Assembly (NCBI GenBank): GCA_900753315.1
Contig: CAADYP010000018.1
Coordinates: forward strand, 1-64,000
Origin: Clostridia bacterium
GTDB lineage: Bacteria; Bacillota; Clostridia; Christensenellales; UBA1242
Length of the DNA stretch: 64,000 nt
Direction: 5' to 3'
Shown here: positions 18,208 to 26,397 of the stretch, piece by piece
Position numbering within the stretch: position 1 is the stretch's first letter
Layout: each line of letters begins with the position of its first letter
Made by a program: the position numbers and the translations under genes
The notes under the pieces: model-generated
Database searches by the model: none
Seen by the model: only the letters and a program-made list of their open reading frames with translations
Told to the model about the DNA's origin: nothing

Positions 18208-20070
18208 TTACTTTCTCTTAATCAAAATAGACAATACAGAAACATCAGCAGGGGACACACCAGAAATTCTTGAAGCTTGTCCAAGGTTTAACGGTCTGAT
18301 TTGAGCAAGTTTTTCTTTTGCTTCTTCTCTCAAACCTTGTGCTTTGGAGTAATCAAAGTCTTCAGGTATAATCTTACTCTCATTTTTAAGCATCTTTTCT
18401 ATATCTTCTTGCTGTTGTTTCAAATAGCCTTCATATTTTATTTTAATGTTTATCAAATCAAGTAAAAGTTTATCTTCTCCATCAAAGACATGATATGTGT
18501 CATTGATTTTAAAAATATCTATATTGTTTCTCTTTAAAATATCACGCAAAAGCATACTTTCTCGTGGTAAATTTTCACCATTTCCTTCAAAGAGTGCTTT
18601 CAACTTATCATCAACTTTTACTTTTTCTTGCAATCTTTCTTCAAGTTGTTTTAATTTATCTTTTTTCGCCAAAAATTTTGAATATCTTTCATCATCAACA
18701 AGCCCAACTTTTCTTCCTATTTCAGTCAATCTCATATCCGCATTGTCTTGTCTTAAAAGCAAACGATATTCTGCGCGACTTGTCATCATTCTATAGGGTT
18801 CATTTGTCCCTTTTGTAACTATGTCATCAATCAAGACACCAATATATCCATCGTTTCTTTTCAAAACAAGTTGTCCTTTTCCTTGATTGTAAAGGCTAGC
18901 ATTTATTCCTGCGATAATACCTTGTGCTGCGGCTTCTTCATATCCGCTAGTTCCGTTGATTTGTCCTGCAAAAAACAATCCTTCAACCATTTTCAATTCC
19001 AATGTCGGTTTGAGTTGAGTTGGTTCGATGCAGTCATATTCTATCGCATAAGCATCTCTCATAATCTCTGCATTTTCAAGACCAATAACCGAATTTACCA
19101 TTTCTTTTTGTATGTCAGCCGGCATTGAAGTGCTAAATCCCTGTAAATACATTTCCTGTGTATCCAAAGATTCTGGTTCCAAAAACAACTGGTGCCTTTC
19201 TCTATCAGCAAATCTAACAACTTTTGTTTCAATAGAAGGGCAATATCTCGGTCCTATTCCTTTTATCTCTCCAGAAATTGCAGGGGCTTTATCGAGATTG
19301 TCTCTTATAATTTTGTGTGTTTCTTTTGTTGTGTAAGTTAAGTAACAGTCTGCTTTGTTCTCAATTTTCTTGTCCGTCATATATGAAAATGGAAAAATGT
19401 TTTCATCACCTTTTTGAACTTCCATTTTTTCAAAATCAACACTTCTCGCATGAATTCTAACAGGGGTTCCCGTTTTAAAACGAAGGAGCTTTATTCCAAG
19501 AGCCCTCAAACTGTCTGACAAATTTGTGCTTCTTTTAAAACCATTTGGACCATTTTTTTCTCTGCATGGTCCCACAATAGTTTCACTTTGCAAATAAACT
19601 CCAGTTGCAAACACAACGCTCTTTGCCTGATATTTAAGTCCGAGATGGGTTGTTACAATTTTTTCACCAACACCCACGATTTTTACACTGTCAACTTCTG
19701 CTTGCCTAATAGTTATATTTTTCTCGTTTTCAAGAGTTTTCTTCATCTCCGTATGGTAGAGATTTTTGTCTGCCTGTGCTCTCAAACTTTGTACCGCAGG
19801 ACCTTTCCCACTGTTTAACATTCTTATTTGGATTGCAGTCTTGTCAGCGTTTTTCCCCATTTCTCCGCCCAAAGCATCAACTTCTGAAACAAGTTGACCT
19901 TTTGCTGTTCCACCAATGGAAGGGTTGCACGCCAAAAATGCAATAGAGTCAAGACTTATTGTCAAAAGCAAAGTCTTGTTTCCTGTGCGTGCCAAAGCCA
20001 ATGCTGCTTCACAGCCAGCATGTCCCGCACCAATAACTATTGAATCAAATTTTTCTATATCTGTTTTCAT
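18208..20070 (-). CDS. mnmG: tRNA uridine-5-carboxymethylaminomethyl modification enzyme MnmG
   Basis: The 620-aa FAD enzyme has the dinucleotide fold SIVIGAGHAGCEAALALAR (about 10-28), the motif GPRYCPSIETKVVRF, and GTSGYEEAAAQG near the FAD. Its C-terminal helical domain is typical. MnmG works with MnmE to add the carboxymethylaminomethyl group to U34 of certain tRNAs. The MnmE gene lies 15 bp upstream. Length and motifs are normal. Confidence 0.97.
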   Translation of the reverse strand: MKTDIEKFDSIVIGAGHAGCEAALALARTGNKTLLLTISLDSIAFLACNPSIGGTAKGQLVSEVDALGGEMGKNADKTAIQIRMLNSGKGPAVQSLRAQADKNLYHTEMKKTLENEKNITIRQAEVDSVKIVGVGEKIVTTHLGLKYQAKSVVFATGVYLQSETIVGPCREKNGPNGFKRSTNLSDSLRALGIKLLRFKTGTPVRIHARSVDFEKMEVQKGDENIFPFSYMTDKKIENKADCYLTYTTKETHKIIRDNLDKAPAISGEIKGIGPRYCPSIETKVVRFADRERHQLFLEPESLDTQEMYLQGFSTSMPADIQKEMVNSVIGLENAEIMRDAYAIEYDCIEPTQLKPTLELKMVEGLFFAGQINGTSGYEEAAAQGIIAGINASLYNQGKGQLVLKRNDGYIGVLIDDIVTKGTNEPYRMMTSRAEYRLLLRQDNADMRLTEIGRKVGLVDDERYSKFLAKKDKLKQLEERLQEKVKVDDKLKALFEGNGENLPRESMLLRDILKRNNIDIFKINDTYHVFDGEDKLLLDLINIKIKYEGYLKQQQEDIEKMLKNESKIIPEDFDYSKAQGLREEAKEKLAQIRPLNLGQASRISGVSPADVSVLSILIKRK

Positions 20071-20084
20071 ATCTTTTCTCTAAA

Positions 20085-21425
20085 TTATTTTCCAAGACAA
20101 AATTTTGAAAAAATCAAATTTATTATGTCCTCATTTTCTGTGTTTCCGGTAATTTTTCCAAGCGTTAACCATACTTTTTTTACCATCATTGACACTACAT
20201 CTAATGTCAAATTTTCTCTTGACAATATTTCTTCAAGCAAAACTTTTGCGTCTTTCAAAATTGTTACATGTCTTTCATTTGTCAACACAAGAGCATTGGT
20301 ATCAATGTTTTGCTCAATAACCATATCAACAATCTTTTGCTTAAGATTTGTTATATTTTTGTTTGTCAATGCAGAAACTTCAATTTCATTTTCTTTGCGT
20401 CCTATAAGTCTTTTTTTATCTGTTTTGTTTATGATAGTAATTACTTTTTTTTCAGCAAGCATGGTTTCAATCTCTTTATCCTCTTGGTTTTCTTTCTCGC
20501 TACCATCCAAAACAAACAAAACAATGTCTGCATTCGCAAGACTTTCTTTACTTTTCTCTATACCAATACTTTCAACAACATCTTCAGTTTCTCTTATTCC
20601 TGCGGTGTCAATGAGGTTTATTTTGATACCATCATATAAAAAACTTTCAGTGATGCTGTCACGGGTTGTTCCTTTAATGTCAGTTACAATTGCACGATTT
20701 TCACCAAGAAGAGCATTCATAATGCTACTCTTCCCAACATTGGTTTTCCCTACAAGTGCGACATTTATGCCATTCTTTAAATATTTTGCACTTTGAGAAT
20801 CATTCAAGATTTCATCAATTTTCATCTCAATTTCTTTTAAAGTTTTTTTGATATCAGATTTAAGTCTTGCTTCTTCCGTTTCGTCAGGATAGTCCATTCC
20901 AACTTCCATTTCCGCCAAAAGAGTTTTCAATTTTTCTTGTTCGGTCAAAATTTTTTCTGCAAGCCTGCCGTTTGTTATCTGCAAACTGCTTTTGAGTTCT
21001 CCTTCAGTCTCTGCATTGATTTCCCCAATAATTGCTTCTGCCTTATCCAAAGTGATTTTTCCATTCAAAAATGCACGTTTTGAATATTCCCCAGGTTCAG
21101 CCAATCTTGCACCATGTTTCAAACACTCTTCAACAACTTTTTGTGCAAGCAAAACTCCACCATGGATTTGAAATTCGACAATATCCTCTCCAGTGTAAGA
21201 AAACGGTGCTTTAAAATACACCATCAAACACTCTTCAAAAGTTTCATCTTCCAACTTCAGTTTCCCAAAATACATAAATCTAGGCTTTATGTTTTCAGTG
21301 CTTAAATTTTGCGCAGAAAAAAGTTGGAGGGCAATTTTCAAACTGTCTTGTCCACTTATTCTTACGATTGATATAGCACCTCTTCCAAGAGGAGTTGAAA
21401 TTGAAACTATGTTATCTTCTTTCAT
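20085..21425 (-). CDS. mnmE: tRNA modification GTPase MnmE
   Basis: The 446-aa protein starts MKEDNIVSISTPLGRGAISI, matching the MnmE N-terminal tetrahydrofolate-binding domain. The G domain has GKTNVGKSSIMN (G1), DIKGTTRD (G2), DTAGIRE (G3) and NKTDK (G4). The C-terminus ends CLGK, where the invariant Cys is CxGK-type. I chose ATG 21425; the frame also opens at a TTG at 21461, but that lies in the predicted -35 box. A TTGATT-17-TATAAT promoter ends 7 nt before the ATG, so the transcript may be leaderless. The gene also lies downstream of jag. Confidence 0.95.
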   Translation of the reverse strand: MKEDNIVSISTPLGRGAISIVRISGQDSLKIALQLFSAQNLSTENIKPRFMYFGKLKLEDETFEECLMVYFKAPFSYTGEDIVEFQIHGGVLLAQKVVEECLKHGARLAEPGEYSKRAFLNGKITLDKAEAIIGEINAETEGELKSSLQITNGRLAEKILTEQEKLKTLLAEMEVGMDYPDETEEARLKSDIKKTLKEIEMKIDEILNDSQSAKYLKNGINVALVGKTNVGKSSIMNALLGENRAIVTDIKGTTRDSITESFLYDGIKINLIDTAGIRETEDVVESIGIEKSKESLANADIVLFVLDGSEKENQEDKEIETMLAEKKVITIINKTDKKRLIGRKENEIEVSALTNKNITNLKQKIVDMVIEQNIDTNALVLTNERHVTILKDAKVLLEEILSRENLTLDVVSMMVKKVWLTLGKITGNTENEDIINLIFSKFCLGK

Positions 21426-21432
21426 GTTGAGT

Positions 21433-21461
21433 ATTATAACAAAAACAATAGAAAAAATCAA
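21433..21461 (-). promoter_or_regulatory. Promoter immediately before mnmE (predicted leaderless start)
   Basis: On the minus strand TTGATT (21456-21461) and TATAAT (21433-21438) have an exact 17-bp spacer. Only 7 nt separate TATAAT from the mnmE ATG, and no Shine-Dalgarno sequence is present. Confidence 0.65.
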
Positions 21462-21510
21462 ACATGATTTATGCTTGATTTTTATTTGTTTTTATTCTTT
21501 TTTTAGATGA

Positions 21511-22341
21511 CTAGTCTCTGTCTTTATATTCTCTTGGGAAAACCATAAGATATCTACGAGGTTCTTCGCCTTTGCTCAAAGTTGTCACTCTGTCATCATC
21601 TTGAAGTGCAGTGTGAATAATTTTTCTTTCACTTGCATCCATAGGTTCAAATTTGTAATATCTTCCACTTTTTGCCACCTTGTCTGCGATTCTTTTTGCA
21701 AGAGCCGTCAGTGATTCTTTTCTCTTTTCACGATAGTTTTCAATATCCAAAACGACTCTCTTTTTTTCTTCTGATTTGCAAACTAAAGACATAAGGTATG
21801 ACAATGAAAGCATACATTCTCCGTGGTGACCAATCAAATCATTCAAGTTTTCGCCACTCAAATGATAACGAACAAATCTTTCATCTTCTGTTTTTTCGAC
21901 AGTTCCTTCAAGCTTCAAAGATTTCAAAACGCCTTGTAAAAATTCTTCCACGGTCAATTTTCTTTCTTGCTTTTCTTTTGTTTCGTTTTCTTCTTTCACA
22001 GCAGGAGTTGACACAATGTATTCTTCATCTGTAAAAATTTTTACTCCACCGTTTTTCTTCTCTGGCATAGCCTCAACTTTTTCGATTTTTTGTTTTACAA
22101 AAACTTCCGCAAAATCCTCATCGGCTGGTTCTTCTTTTGTAAGTTCTTCTCTAAATTTTTCTCTCTTTTCATACTTGTCCAAAGCGTCTTCTGAAATTGA
22201 AACCAAAACTTTCGCTTTTTTCAAAAAGCCACCTTCACTCAAAATTTTAATATCAACATCTTCTCTTGATGCTTTAAGTTCCAACAATGCATTGTTGATT
22301 GCTTGTTCGATATTTTTCCCTGTTCCTTCACATGAGCGCAT
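21511..22341 (-). CDS. jag: RNA-binding protein Jag/KhpB (SpoIIIJ-associated)
   Basis: The 276-aa protein has a Jag N-terminal domain (start MRSCEGTGKNIEQAINNALL, to about residue 52), a Glu/Lys-rich linker of about 70 residues, a KH-type domain (LSGENLNDLIGHHGECMLSL, with a GHHGE loop) and an R3H domain (APMDASERKIIHTAL-like, ending YLMVFPREYKD). The start is ATG 22341, 9 nt after AAAGGAG. Jag/KhpB binds RNA and affects cell division in Firmicutes. It usually follows yidC directly; here yidC is 29 kb away. Confidence 0.93.
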   Translation of the reverse strand: MRSCEGTGKNIEQAINNALLELKASREDVDIKILSEGGFLKKAKVLVSISEDALDKYEKREKFREELTKEEPADEDFAEVFVKQKIEKVEAMPEKKNGGVKIFTDEEYIVSTPAVKEENETKEKQERKLTVEEFLQGVLKSLKLEGTVEKTEDERFVRYHLSGENLNDLIGHHGECMLSLSYLMSLVCKSEEKKRVVLDIENYREKRKESLTALAKRIADKVAKSGRYYKFEPMDASERKIIHTALQDDDRVTTLSKGEEPRRYLMVFPREYKDRD

Positions 22342-22366
22342 TATTATATTCTCCTTTTTCATATAT

Positions 22367-22395
22367 ACTTTAGCACATTTACCAAAAAATCTCAA
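22367..22395 (-). promoter_or_regulatory. Candidate promoter of jag
   Basis: On the minus strand TTGAGA and TAAAGT have a 17-bp spacer, and the TAAAGT box is about 25 bp upstream of the jag start. The -10 has two mismatches. Confidence 0.5.
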
Positions 22396-22516
22396 CAGTT
22401 TTATTCAAAATGCAAAAACAAAAACTTACAAATGTCGCATATAAAATATATAATGGCAAATTTCTTGTTATTAAAAAAATTTTATGTTAAAATAGTTCGC
22501 AATAAAGGGGGACGAT

Positions 22517-23080
22517 ATGATTATCACAATCACTGGCATGCCTTGCAGTGGAAAGTCCAGTATAGCAAAAATGATTGCAGAAAAACATGGTTTTCGCAGA
22601 ATAGGTGTGGGCGACATGTTTAAAGACGAAGCCAAAAGTAGAGGATTAAGTGCAGAAGAATTTAATGCATTGTGTATGAAAGACCCTTCTTATGATTTTT
22701 TTATAGACAATAAAACTGCAGAACTTGGAAAAGAACTTGAGGGGCAAAAAATAATTTTTGACAGCCGTCTAGCTTGGCATTTTGTTCCAAAATCATACAA
22801 GGTTTATGTCAATCTGCAGGACGAAAAAGTGCTTGTCGAACGAATGCTTAGCTCCGACAGGGAAGGGAAAGAAAAATTTACTTCAGCAGAAGAAGTCAAA
22901 CGATCTGTTTTAAATCGACAAAGGCTTGAAGATGAAAGATACAAAAAGATTTATGGCGTTGATATTTCAAACCCACGAAACTATGATTTGGTAATTGACA
23001 GTTCTTATAAAACGGTTGAAACCTTGGCTGACGAAATTTGGAAAGAATATCAAAAGTTCTGTGAAAAGCAAAAAGCATAA
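22517..23080 (+). CDS. Cytidylate kinase-like nucleotide kinase
   Basis: The 187-aa P-loop protein starts with MIITITGMPCSGKSSIAKMI (Walker A at 7-14) and has a lid-like region with RMLSSDREGKEKF and DERYKKIYGVDI. It resembles the short cytidylate kinase-like family found in archaea and Clostridia, which phosphorylates CMP/dCMP or related nucleotides. The true substrate is uncertain. The ribosome site is AAGGGGG. It is divergent from jag and just before tRNA-Ser(UGA). Confidence 0.75.
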   Translation: MIITITGMPCSGKSSIAKMIAEKHGFRRIGVGDMFKDEAKSRGLSAEEFNALCMKDPSYDFFIDNKTAELGKELEGQKIIFDSRLAWHFVPKSYKVYVNLQDEKVLVERMLSSDREGKEKFTSAEEVKRSVLNRQRLEDERYKKIYGVDISNPRNYDLVIDSSYKTVETLADEIWKEYQKFCEKQKA

Positions 23081-23157
23081 CAATCTTTTTGCTTTTTCAA
23101 GAAATTTATAAAAAATGCTTGCAAAAACAAAAAAAATATGTATAATAAATAGCACGT

Positions 23158-23246
23158 GGAGAGTTGGCTGAGCGGTCGAAAGCGGCGGTCTTGAAAACCG
23201 TTGAGGTTAACAGCCTCCTGGGGTTCGAATCCCTAACTCTCCGCCA
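23158..23246 (+). tRNA. tRNA-Ser (anticodon UGA)
   Basis: The 89-nt class II tRNA starts GGAGAGTTGGCTGAGCGG. The anticodon stem CGGTC/ACCG-type holds loop CTTGAAAA with anticodon TGA. There is a long variable arm, T-arm GGGTTCGAATCCC and encoded CCA. Its acceptor 3' end is identical to that of tRNA-Ser(GCU). The last 8 nt plus one base downstream recur at 35450-35458 as the predicted attR core. Confidence 0.95.
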
Positions 23247-23247
23247 T
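23239..23247 (+). repeat. Predicted attL core at the tRNA-Ser 3' end
   Basis: CTCCGCCAT here is repeated directly at 35450-35458, 12,211 bp away. The left copy is the acceptor end of the tRNA gene. The sequence to its right leads to the serine recombinase gene. Confidence 0.6.
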
Positions 23248-23257
23248 CGATTCTTTT

Positions 23258-23289
23258 AACGTACCAAATGCCTTTTGGTGCGTTTTTTA
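23258..23289 (+). terminator. Terminator downstream of tRNA-Ser(UGA), carried by the element
   Basis: ACGTACCAAA pairs with TTTGGTGCGT (one G-U pair) and is followed by T6. It lies just inside attL, so by this model it is element DNA replacing the displaced chromosomal terminator. Confidence 0.75.
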
Positions 23290-23346
23290 AAGGGAATTAG
23301 GCACTTTTGAAATATTCAAATTTTGCCTTATTTTTAGCATAAAAAT

Positions 23347-23379
23347 AGCATAGAGTTTTGATGTTCTCTATGCTTTTTT
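23347..23379. terminator. Bidirectional terminator at the recombinase 3' end
   Basis: AGCATAGAG pairs with CTCTATGCT over 10 nt. T-rich sequence follows on the plus strand (T6) and on the minus strand. The right arm overlaps the recombinase stop codon. Confidence 0.7.
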
Positions 23380-24951
23380 GTTTCGTTTTGATTTAACTGC
23401 AAAATATTGATTTGAACAGAAGAATGATAAGTCGACACTTTTATTGATATCATCTTCGCTAAGCAGTTCGAGTTTATCTATTGCCTTTTGTTCTAATTCG
23501 ACAATGTTATCTGGTATGGGATTTTTTGAAGGTAATGGATCAGTAAAGTTATAAACTATGATTATTTCATCGTTGTAAACTAAAATTTCTCGAATAAAAG
23601 TTTTTACAATACTTTTTTGAATGTCTATATTTTCTATATCTCCACATATTATACCTTTGAAGTAATTGATTATGAGTTCTTCTGTTAGATAAGTATAATT
23701 CCTTTGTTTTTCTTGTTCAATATCAAAATCTAGTTGAGATATTTGTGCTTCAAGTTCTTTAAGTCTAACCTTTGTTTGTTCAGTTATGATTCCTTGCTCA
23801 ATAGCAGTTATTAAGTTTTGAGATGCTTTAAGATATGATGCTCGTTGCATTTCAAGAGATTTTAAGTTTGACTCTGCTCTTGAAACTTTTTCGTGATAGT
23901 TCAATATGCTTTTTGCAATAGTTTTAAGATTGTTGTTATTTGATAAAACCTTCCAGGTTATATTCATCACTTCTTTTTCAAGTTGCTCTTTTTTGATAAT
24001 TGCTAGTTCACATTTTTCTTTTTTACGTCTTCGCTTTGTTAAGCAGGAGTAGTATCTATATTTAATTACCTTATCAATTTCTTTACCAGATTCACCTATC
24101 ATCTTATGTTTGCAATATCCACAAATAAGTTTTCCAGATAAAACATAATTGTATTTATCTTGCTTTCTGCAATGTGCGTGTTTGTAGGCATTTCTAATAT
24201 TTTGAACTTTTTGCCAAGTTTGCTCATCAATGATTGCTGGATAAATGTTTGTATAAACCGTGTCGCCATGTTTAACTTTGCCAACATATTTTGTGTTTTG
24301 AATTATCTTGTAGATTGCCTTATCAGTGATATATTTTCCTTTCTTTGTTCTTATTCCACGAGTTTGTAGATTTTTTGCAATATCAACTCCTGTAAATCCT
24401 TGGGCAAACTTTGTAAAAATTTCTCTAACTACCGATGCTTCGTTTTCGTTGATAACATTCTTTTTATCCACAACATCATATCCGTAAATTTGGTTGCCAC
24501 CTGTGAAATTCCCTTTAAGATAACTTTCATTAAGTCCACGCAAGACTTTTTGTGATAGTTCTGCCGAGTAATATTGGTTCATACCCTCAAGCAAACTTTC
24601 AAGAATTATTCCTTCTGGTGTGTCAGGTATGTTTTCCATTGCAGAGATAACTTTAACTCCATTGTTGCTTAAAGTATGCTTGTGAATTGTTGTTTCATAT
24701 TTGTTTCTTGAAAATCTATCTAATTTATACACAAGTACATAGTCCCATTGTTTCTTATTGCTATCTTTAATCATTCGTTGAAAGTCTGGTCGCATATCGT
24801 TTGTGCCTGTCATTGCCCTGTCAATATATGTTCCAACAATCACAATGTCGTTATTTTTTGCATATTGTTGACAAACTCGAAGTTGACCTTCTATAGATTG
24901 TTCGGTTTGACTGTCACTTGAATATCTTGCGTAAATAACTGCTGTTTTCAT
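23368..24951 (-). CDS. Large serine recombinase (site-specific integrase)
   Basis: The 527-aa protein has an N-terminal resolvase catalytic domain (ARYSSDSQTEQSIEGQ, likely nucleophile Ser11; later YKLDRFSRN). A recombinase domain (about 160-270) follows, then a zinc-ribbon domain (CGYCKHKM around residue 285, with CLTKRRRKKEKC) and a long coiled-coil region. Such enzymes carry out one-way integration between attP and attB and need a directionality factor to excise. It sits at the left end of the element facing the tRNA. Its start overlaps the stop of a small upstream ORF (ATGA), with a GGAGG inside that ORF. Confidence 0.95.
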   Translation of the reverse strand: MKTAVIYARYSSDSQTEQSIEGQLRVCQQYAKNNDIVIVGTYIDRAMTGTNDMRPDFQRMIKDSNKKQWDYVLVYKLDRFSRNKYETTIHKHTLSNNGVKVISAMENIPDTPEGIILESLLEGMNQYYSAELSQKVLRGLNESYLKGNFTGGNQIYGYDVVDKKNVINENEASVVREIFTKFAQGFTGVDIAKNLQTRGIRTKKGKYITDKAIYKIIQNTKYVGKVKHGDTVYTNIYPAIIDEQTWQKVQNIRNAYKHAHCRKQDKYNYVLSGKLICGYCKHKMIGESGKEIDKVIKYRYYSCLTKRRRKKEKCELAIIKKEQLEKEVMNITWKVLSNNNNLKTIAKSILNYHEKVSRAESNLKSLEMQRASYLKASQNLITAIEQGIITEQTKVRLKELEAQISQLDFDIEQEKQRNYTYLTEELIINYFKGIICGDIENIDIQKSIVKTFIREILVYNDEIIIVYNFTDPLPSKNPIPDNIVELEQKAIDKLELLSEDDINKSVDLSFFCSNQYFAVKSKRNKKA

Positions 24952-25136
24952 TCTTTAACCTCCAAAATTTTGTTTTGATTGGAGAATAATATTTTGTTTA
25001 AAAAATGAGAATGAAAAGTTATAAACACGGCTTTTACTTTACTCGTAGTCTTTTTAGAATAAGTAAGAAAGTTAAAGATTAAACTTAATTTCAACTTAAA
25101 CTTACTTAATCTTTTTCTAACTTGTTTTCTAAACAT
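24948..25136 (-). CDS. Small basic protein translationally coupled to the recombinase
   Basis: The 62-aa ORF starts MFRKQVRKRLSKFKLKLSLI, is strongly Lys/Arg-rich, and has an excellent AAAGGAG site 7 nt before its ATG. Its TGA overlaps the recombinase ATG (ATGA). I recognise no family. It could be a directionality factor, or a leader whose translation opens the recombinase ribosome site. That it is translated is well supported by the ribosome site and coupling; its role is unknown. Confidence 0.6.
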   Translation of the reverse strand: MFRKQVRKRLSKFKLKLSLIFNFLTYSKKTTSKVKAVFITFHSHFLNKILFSNQNKILEVKE

Positions 25137-25265
25137 ATATTTTCTCCTTTGTCATTTTTTTGACACCTACCAAAAATCAGGGAATGGTGCAGTTGACAAA
25201 GAAAAAGAAAAAAATATTGTCTTTTAAATTTTTCATTTTTATGGTTTAAGCAATATTTTTTTCCT

Positions 25266-25293
25266 TTGCCAACAAGGCATTCTCTGATATACT
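25266..25293 (+). promoter_or_regulatory. Candidate rightward promoter of the element
   Basis: TTGCCA (25266-25271) and TATACT (25288-25293) are separated by 16 bp. A transcript would have a leader of about 220 nt before the 53-aa ORF. Confidence 0.5.
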
Positions 25294-25394
25294 CTCGTTC
25301 TCAAAAAAAAGAGAAAGCCAACCTACTGACAAAGGAGAAATTTCTCTTGCAAGAAAAAACAAGTTAGTTCAAGTTTATTCATTTCAATAAAGAA

Positions 25395-25431
25395 AAGTTT
25401 ATGTGAAGTCTATATAAAGTTTATGTAAAGT
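25395..25431 (+). repeat. Iteron-like direct repeats
   Basis: AAGTTTATGTGAAGT (25395-25409) and AAGTTTATGTAAAGT (25417-25431) differ at one base and start 22 bp apart, two helical turns. They lie between the rightward promoter and the first cargo gene. Confidence 0.5.
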
Positions 25432-25523
25432 ACTTGTAAACTACGGATAAAGTCTAACTTTGTTCATTCCTTTCTCCATTCAAACTCGCTATATTGTGTT
25501 GTAAACAGCAAATGGAGGTTGAA

Positions 25524-25685
25524 ATGAAAATTAAAAATTCACAAGCAAGAAAGATAAGAGCAAATGGTTTAATCAAAGTATCTTTAATTCCTAAAAAAGA
25601 CTATGATAACTTTATTGCTCTATTAGAATTAGAGATAAGGAACTACTATAAGGACAAAAATGTCCGTCCAGAAGTTCCACCCTAA
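25524..25685 (+). CDS. Small protein of unknown function (53 aa)
   Basis: Starts MKIKNSQARKIRANGLIKVS with GGAGG 5 nt upstream of ATG 25524; the frame itself opens earlier. It is basic at the N-terminus and ends in an acidic, Pro-rich tail (RPEVPP). It resembles no family I can name. It precedes the LexA-like gene by about 100 bp. One of the two GGACA/TGTCC palindromes lies inside its last codons. Confidence 0.55.
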   Translation: MKIKNSQARKIRANGLIKVSLIPKKDYDNFIALLELEIRNYYKDKNVRPEVPP

Positions 25686-25764
25686 AAATTTGGAAAAAGT
25701 TGTTAAAAGGGGTTGACTTTAAAAAATAAATGTTTTATAATCTTCCTATCGTGGACAAATGTCC
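25652..25764 (+). promoter_or_regulatory. Two GGACA-TGTCC palindromes flanking the LexA-like gene promoter
   Basis: GGACAAAAATGTCC (25652-25665) and GGACAAATGTCC (25753-25764) share half-sites GGACA/TGTCC with 4- and 2-bp centres. They bracket the promoter. They resemble SOS-box symmetry but not the usual GAAC-N4-GTTC. They may be autoregulatory operators of the LexA-like protein (inference). Confidence 0.4.
25713..25741 (+). promoter_or_regulatory. Promoter of the LexA-like gene
   Basis: TTGACT (25713-25718) and TATAAT (25736-25741) have an exact 17-bp spacer. The second GGACA palindrome starts 12 bp after the -10. Confidence 0.8.
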
Positions 25765-25788
25765 GTGATAGACAAGGAATTTATAGTT

Positions 25789-26397
25789 ATGAGAACAAAA
25801 AATTTAGATTTAATGGAACAAATTTTAAAGTTTATAGATAATTCCTATTCTATAAACGGAAGATCGCCGACCATCAGAGAAATTGCAGATGCTTTGCAAA
25901 TTTCAAAGAGTTGTGTCGGCGAATATTTAAACGAAATGGAAAGGAAAAATCTTGTCAAAAACAATGGTGGCAGTCGTGGTATTATGACAATCAAAATGGC
26001 AAAAACTAACAATTCTGTAAACAATTTACCTGTTGTTGGTAGTATTTCTTGTGGAAGTCCACTGCTTGCAGAAGAAAACATCGAGTGTTATCTTCCTATT
26101 CCAAAAGAGTTTTTGGGAAATGGCGAATTCTTTATTCTTCAAGCAAATGGAGACAGTATGATAGATGCTGGCATAAACAATGGAGATTATGTCATTATTC
26201 GTAAGCAAGAAACTGCCGAGCAGGGTCAAATCATTGTTGCCCTCATTGACAATGAAGCCACATTGAAACGCTATTATATAGATAGGAAGAAAAGAAAAGT
26301 CAGGTTGCACCCTGAAAATAAGAATATGGAAGATATGTATTTTGACTCCATTGCTATTCAAGGTGTTGCAATTAAGGTTATTAAAGACATTCAATAA
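25789..26397 (+). CDS. LexA-like S24-family autocleaving repressor
   Basis: The 202-aa protein has a winged-HTH LexA DNA-binding domain (INGRSPTIREIADALQ, about 22-37) and a C-terminal S24 peptidase domain. The cleavage bond is Cys88-Gly89 in ISCGSPLLA, where Ala-Gly is usual but Cys-Gly is also used. Catalytic Ser123 is in NGDSMID and Lys160 in ATLKRYY. I start at ATG 25789 because the family begins there; an in-frame ATG at 25759 lies inside a palindrome. Such repressors are cleaved on RecA filaments and release an SOS-type regulon. Here it likely controls the element. Confidence 0.88.
   Translation: MRTKNLDLMEQILKFIDNSYSINGRSPTIREIADALQISKSCVGEYLNEMERKNLVKNNGGSRGIMTIKMAKTNNSVNNLPVVGSISCGSPLLAEENIECYLPIPKEFLGNGEFFILQANGDSMIDAGINNGDYVIIRKQETAEQGQIIVALIDNEATLKRYYIDRKKRKVRLHPENKNMEDMYFDSIAIQGVAIKVIKDIQ

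Larger units (their letters stand above)
25137..25523. other. Divergent control region of the element with inverted and direct repeats
   Basis: This is a 390-bp non-coding spacer between the recombinase transcript and the cargo transcript. It contains an imperfect long inverted repeat (arms about 25117-25201 and 25264-25367), a rightward TTGCCA-16-TATACT promoter at 25266-25293, and two 15-bp direct repeats 22 bp apart at 25395-25431. It is the most likely regulatory or attP-accessory region of the element. Confidence 0.55.

Noticed and set aside
23290..23367. Tyrosine-recombinase type core in the TAGCATAAAAATAGCAT repeat
   Set aside because: The only integrase visible is a serine recombinase, and the repeat has no second copy at the right end; the CTCCGCCAT repeat fits better.
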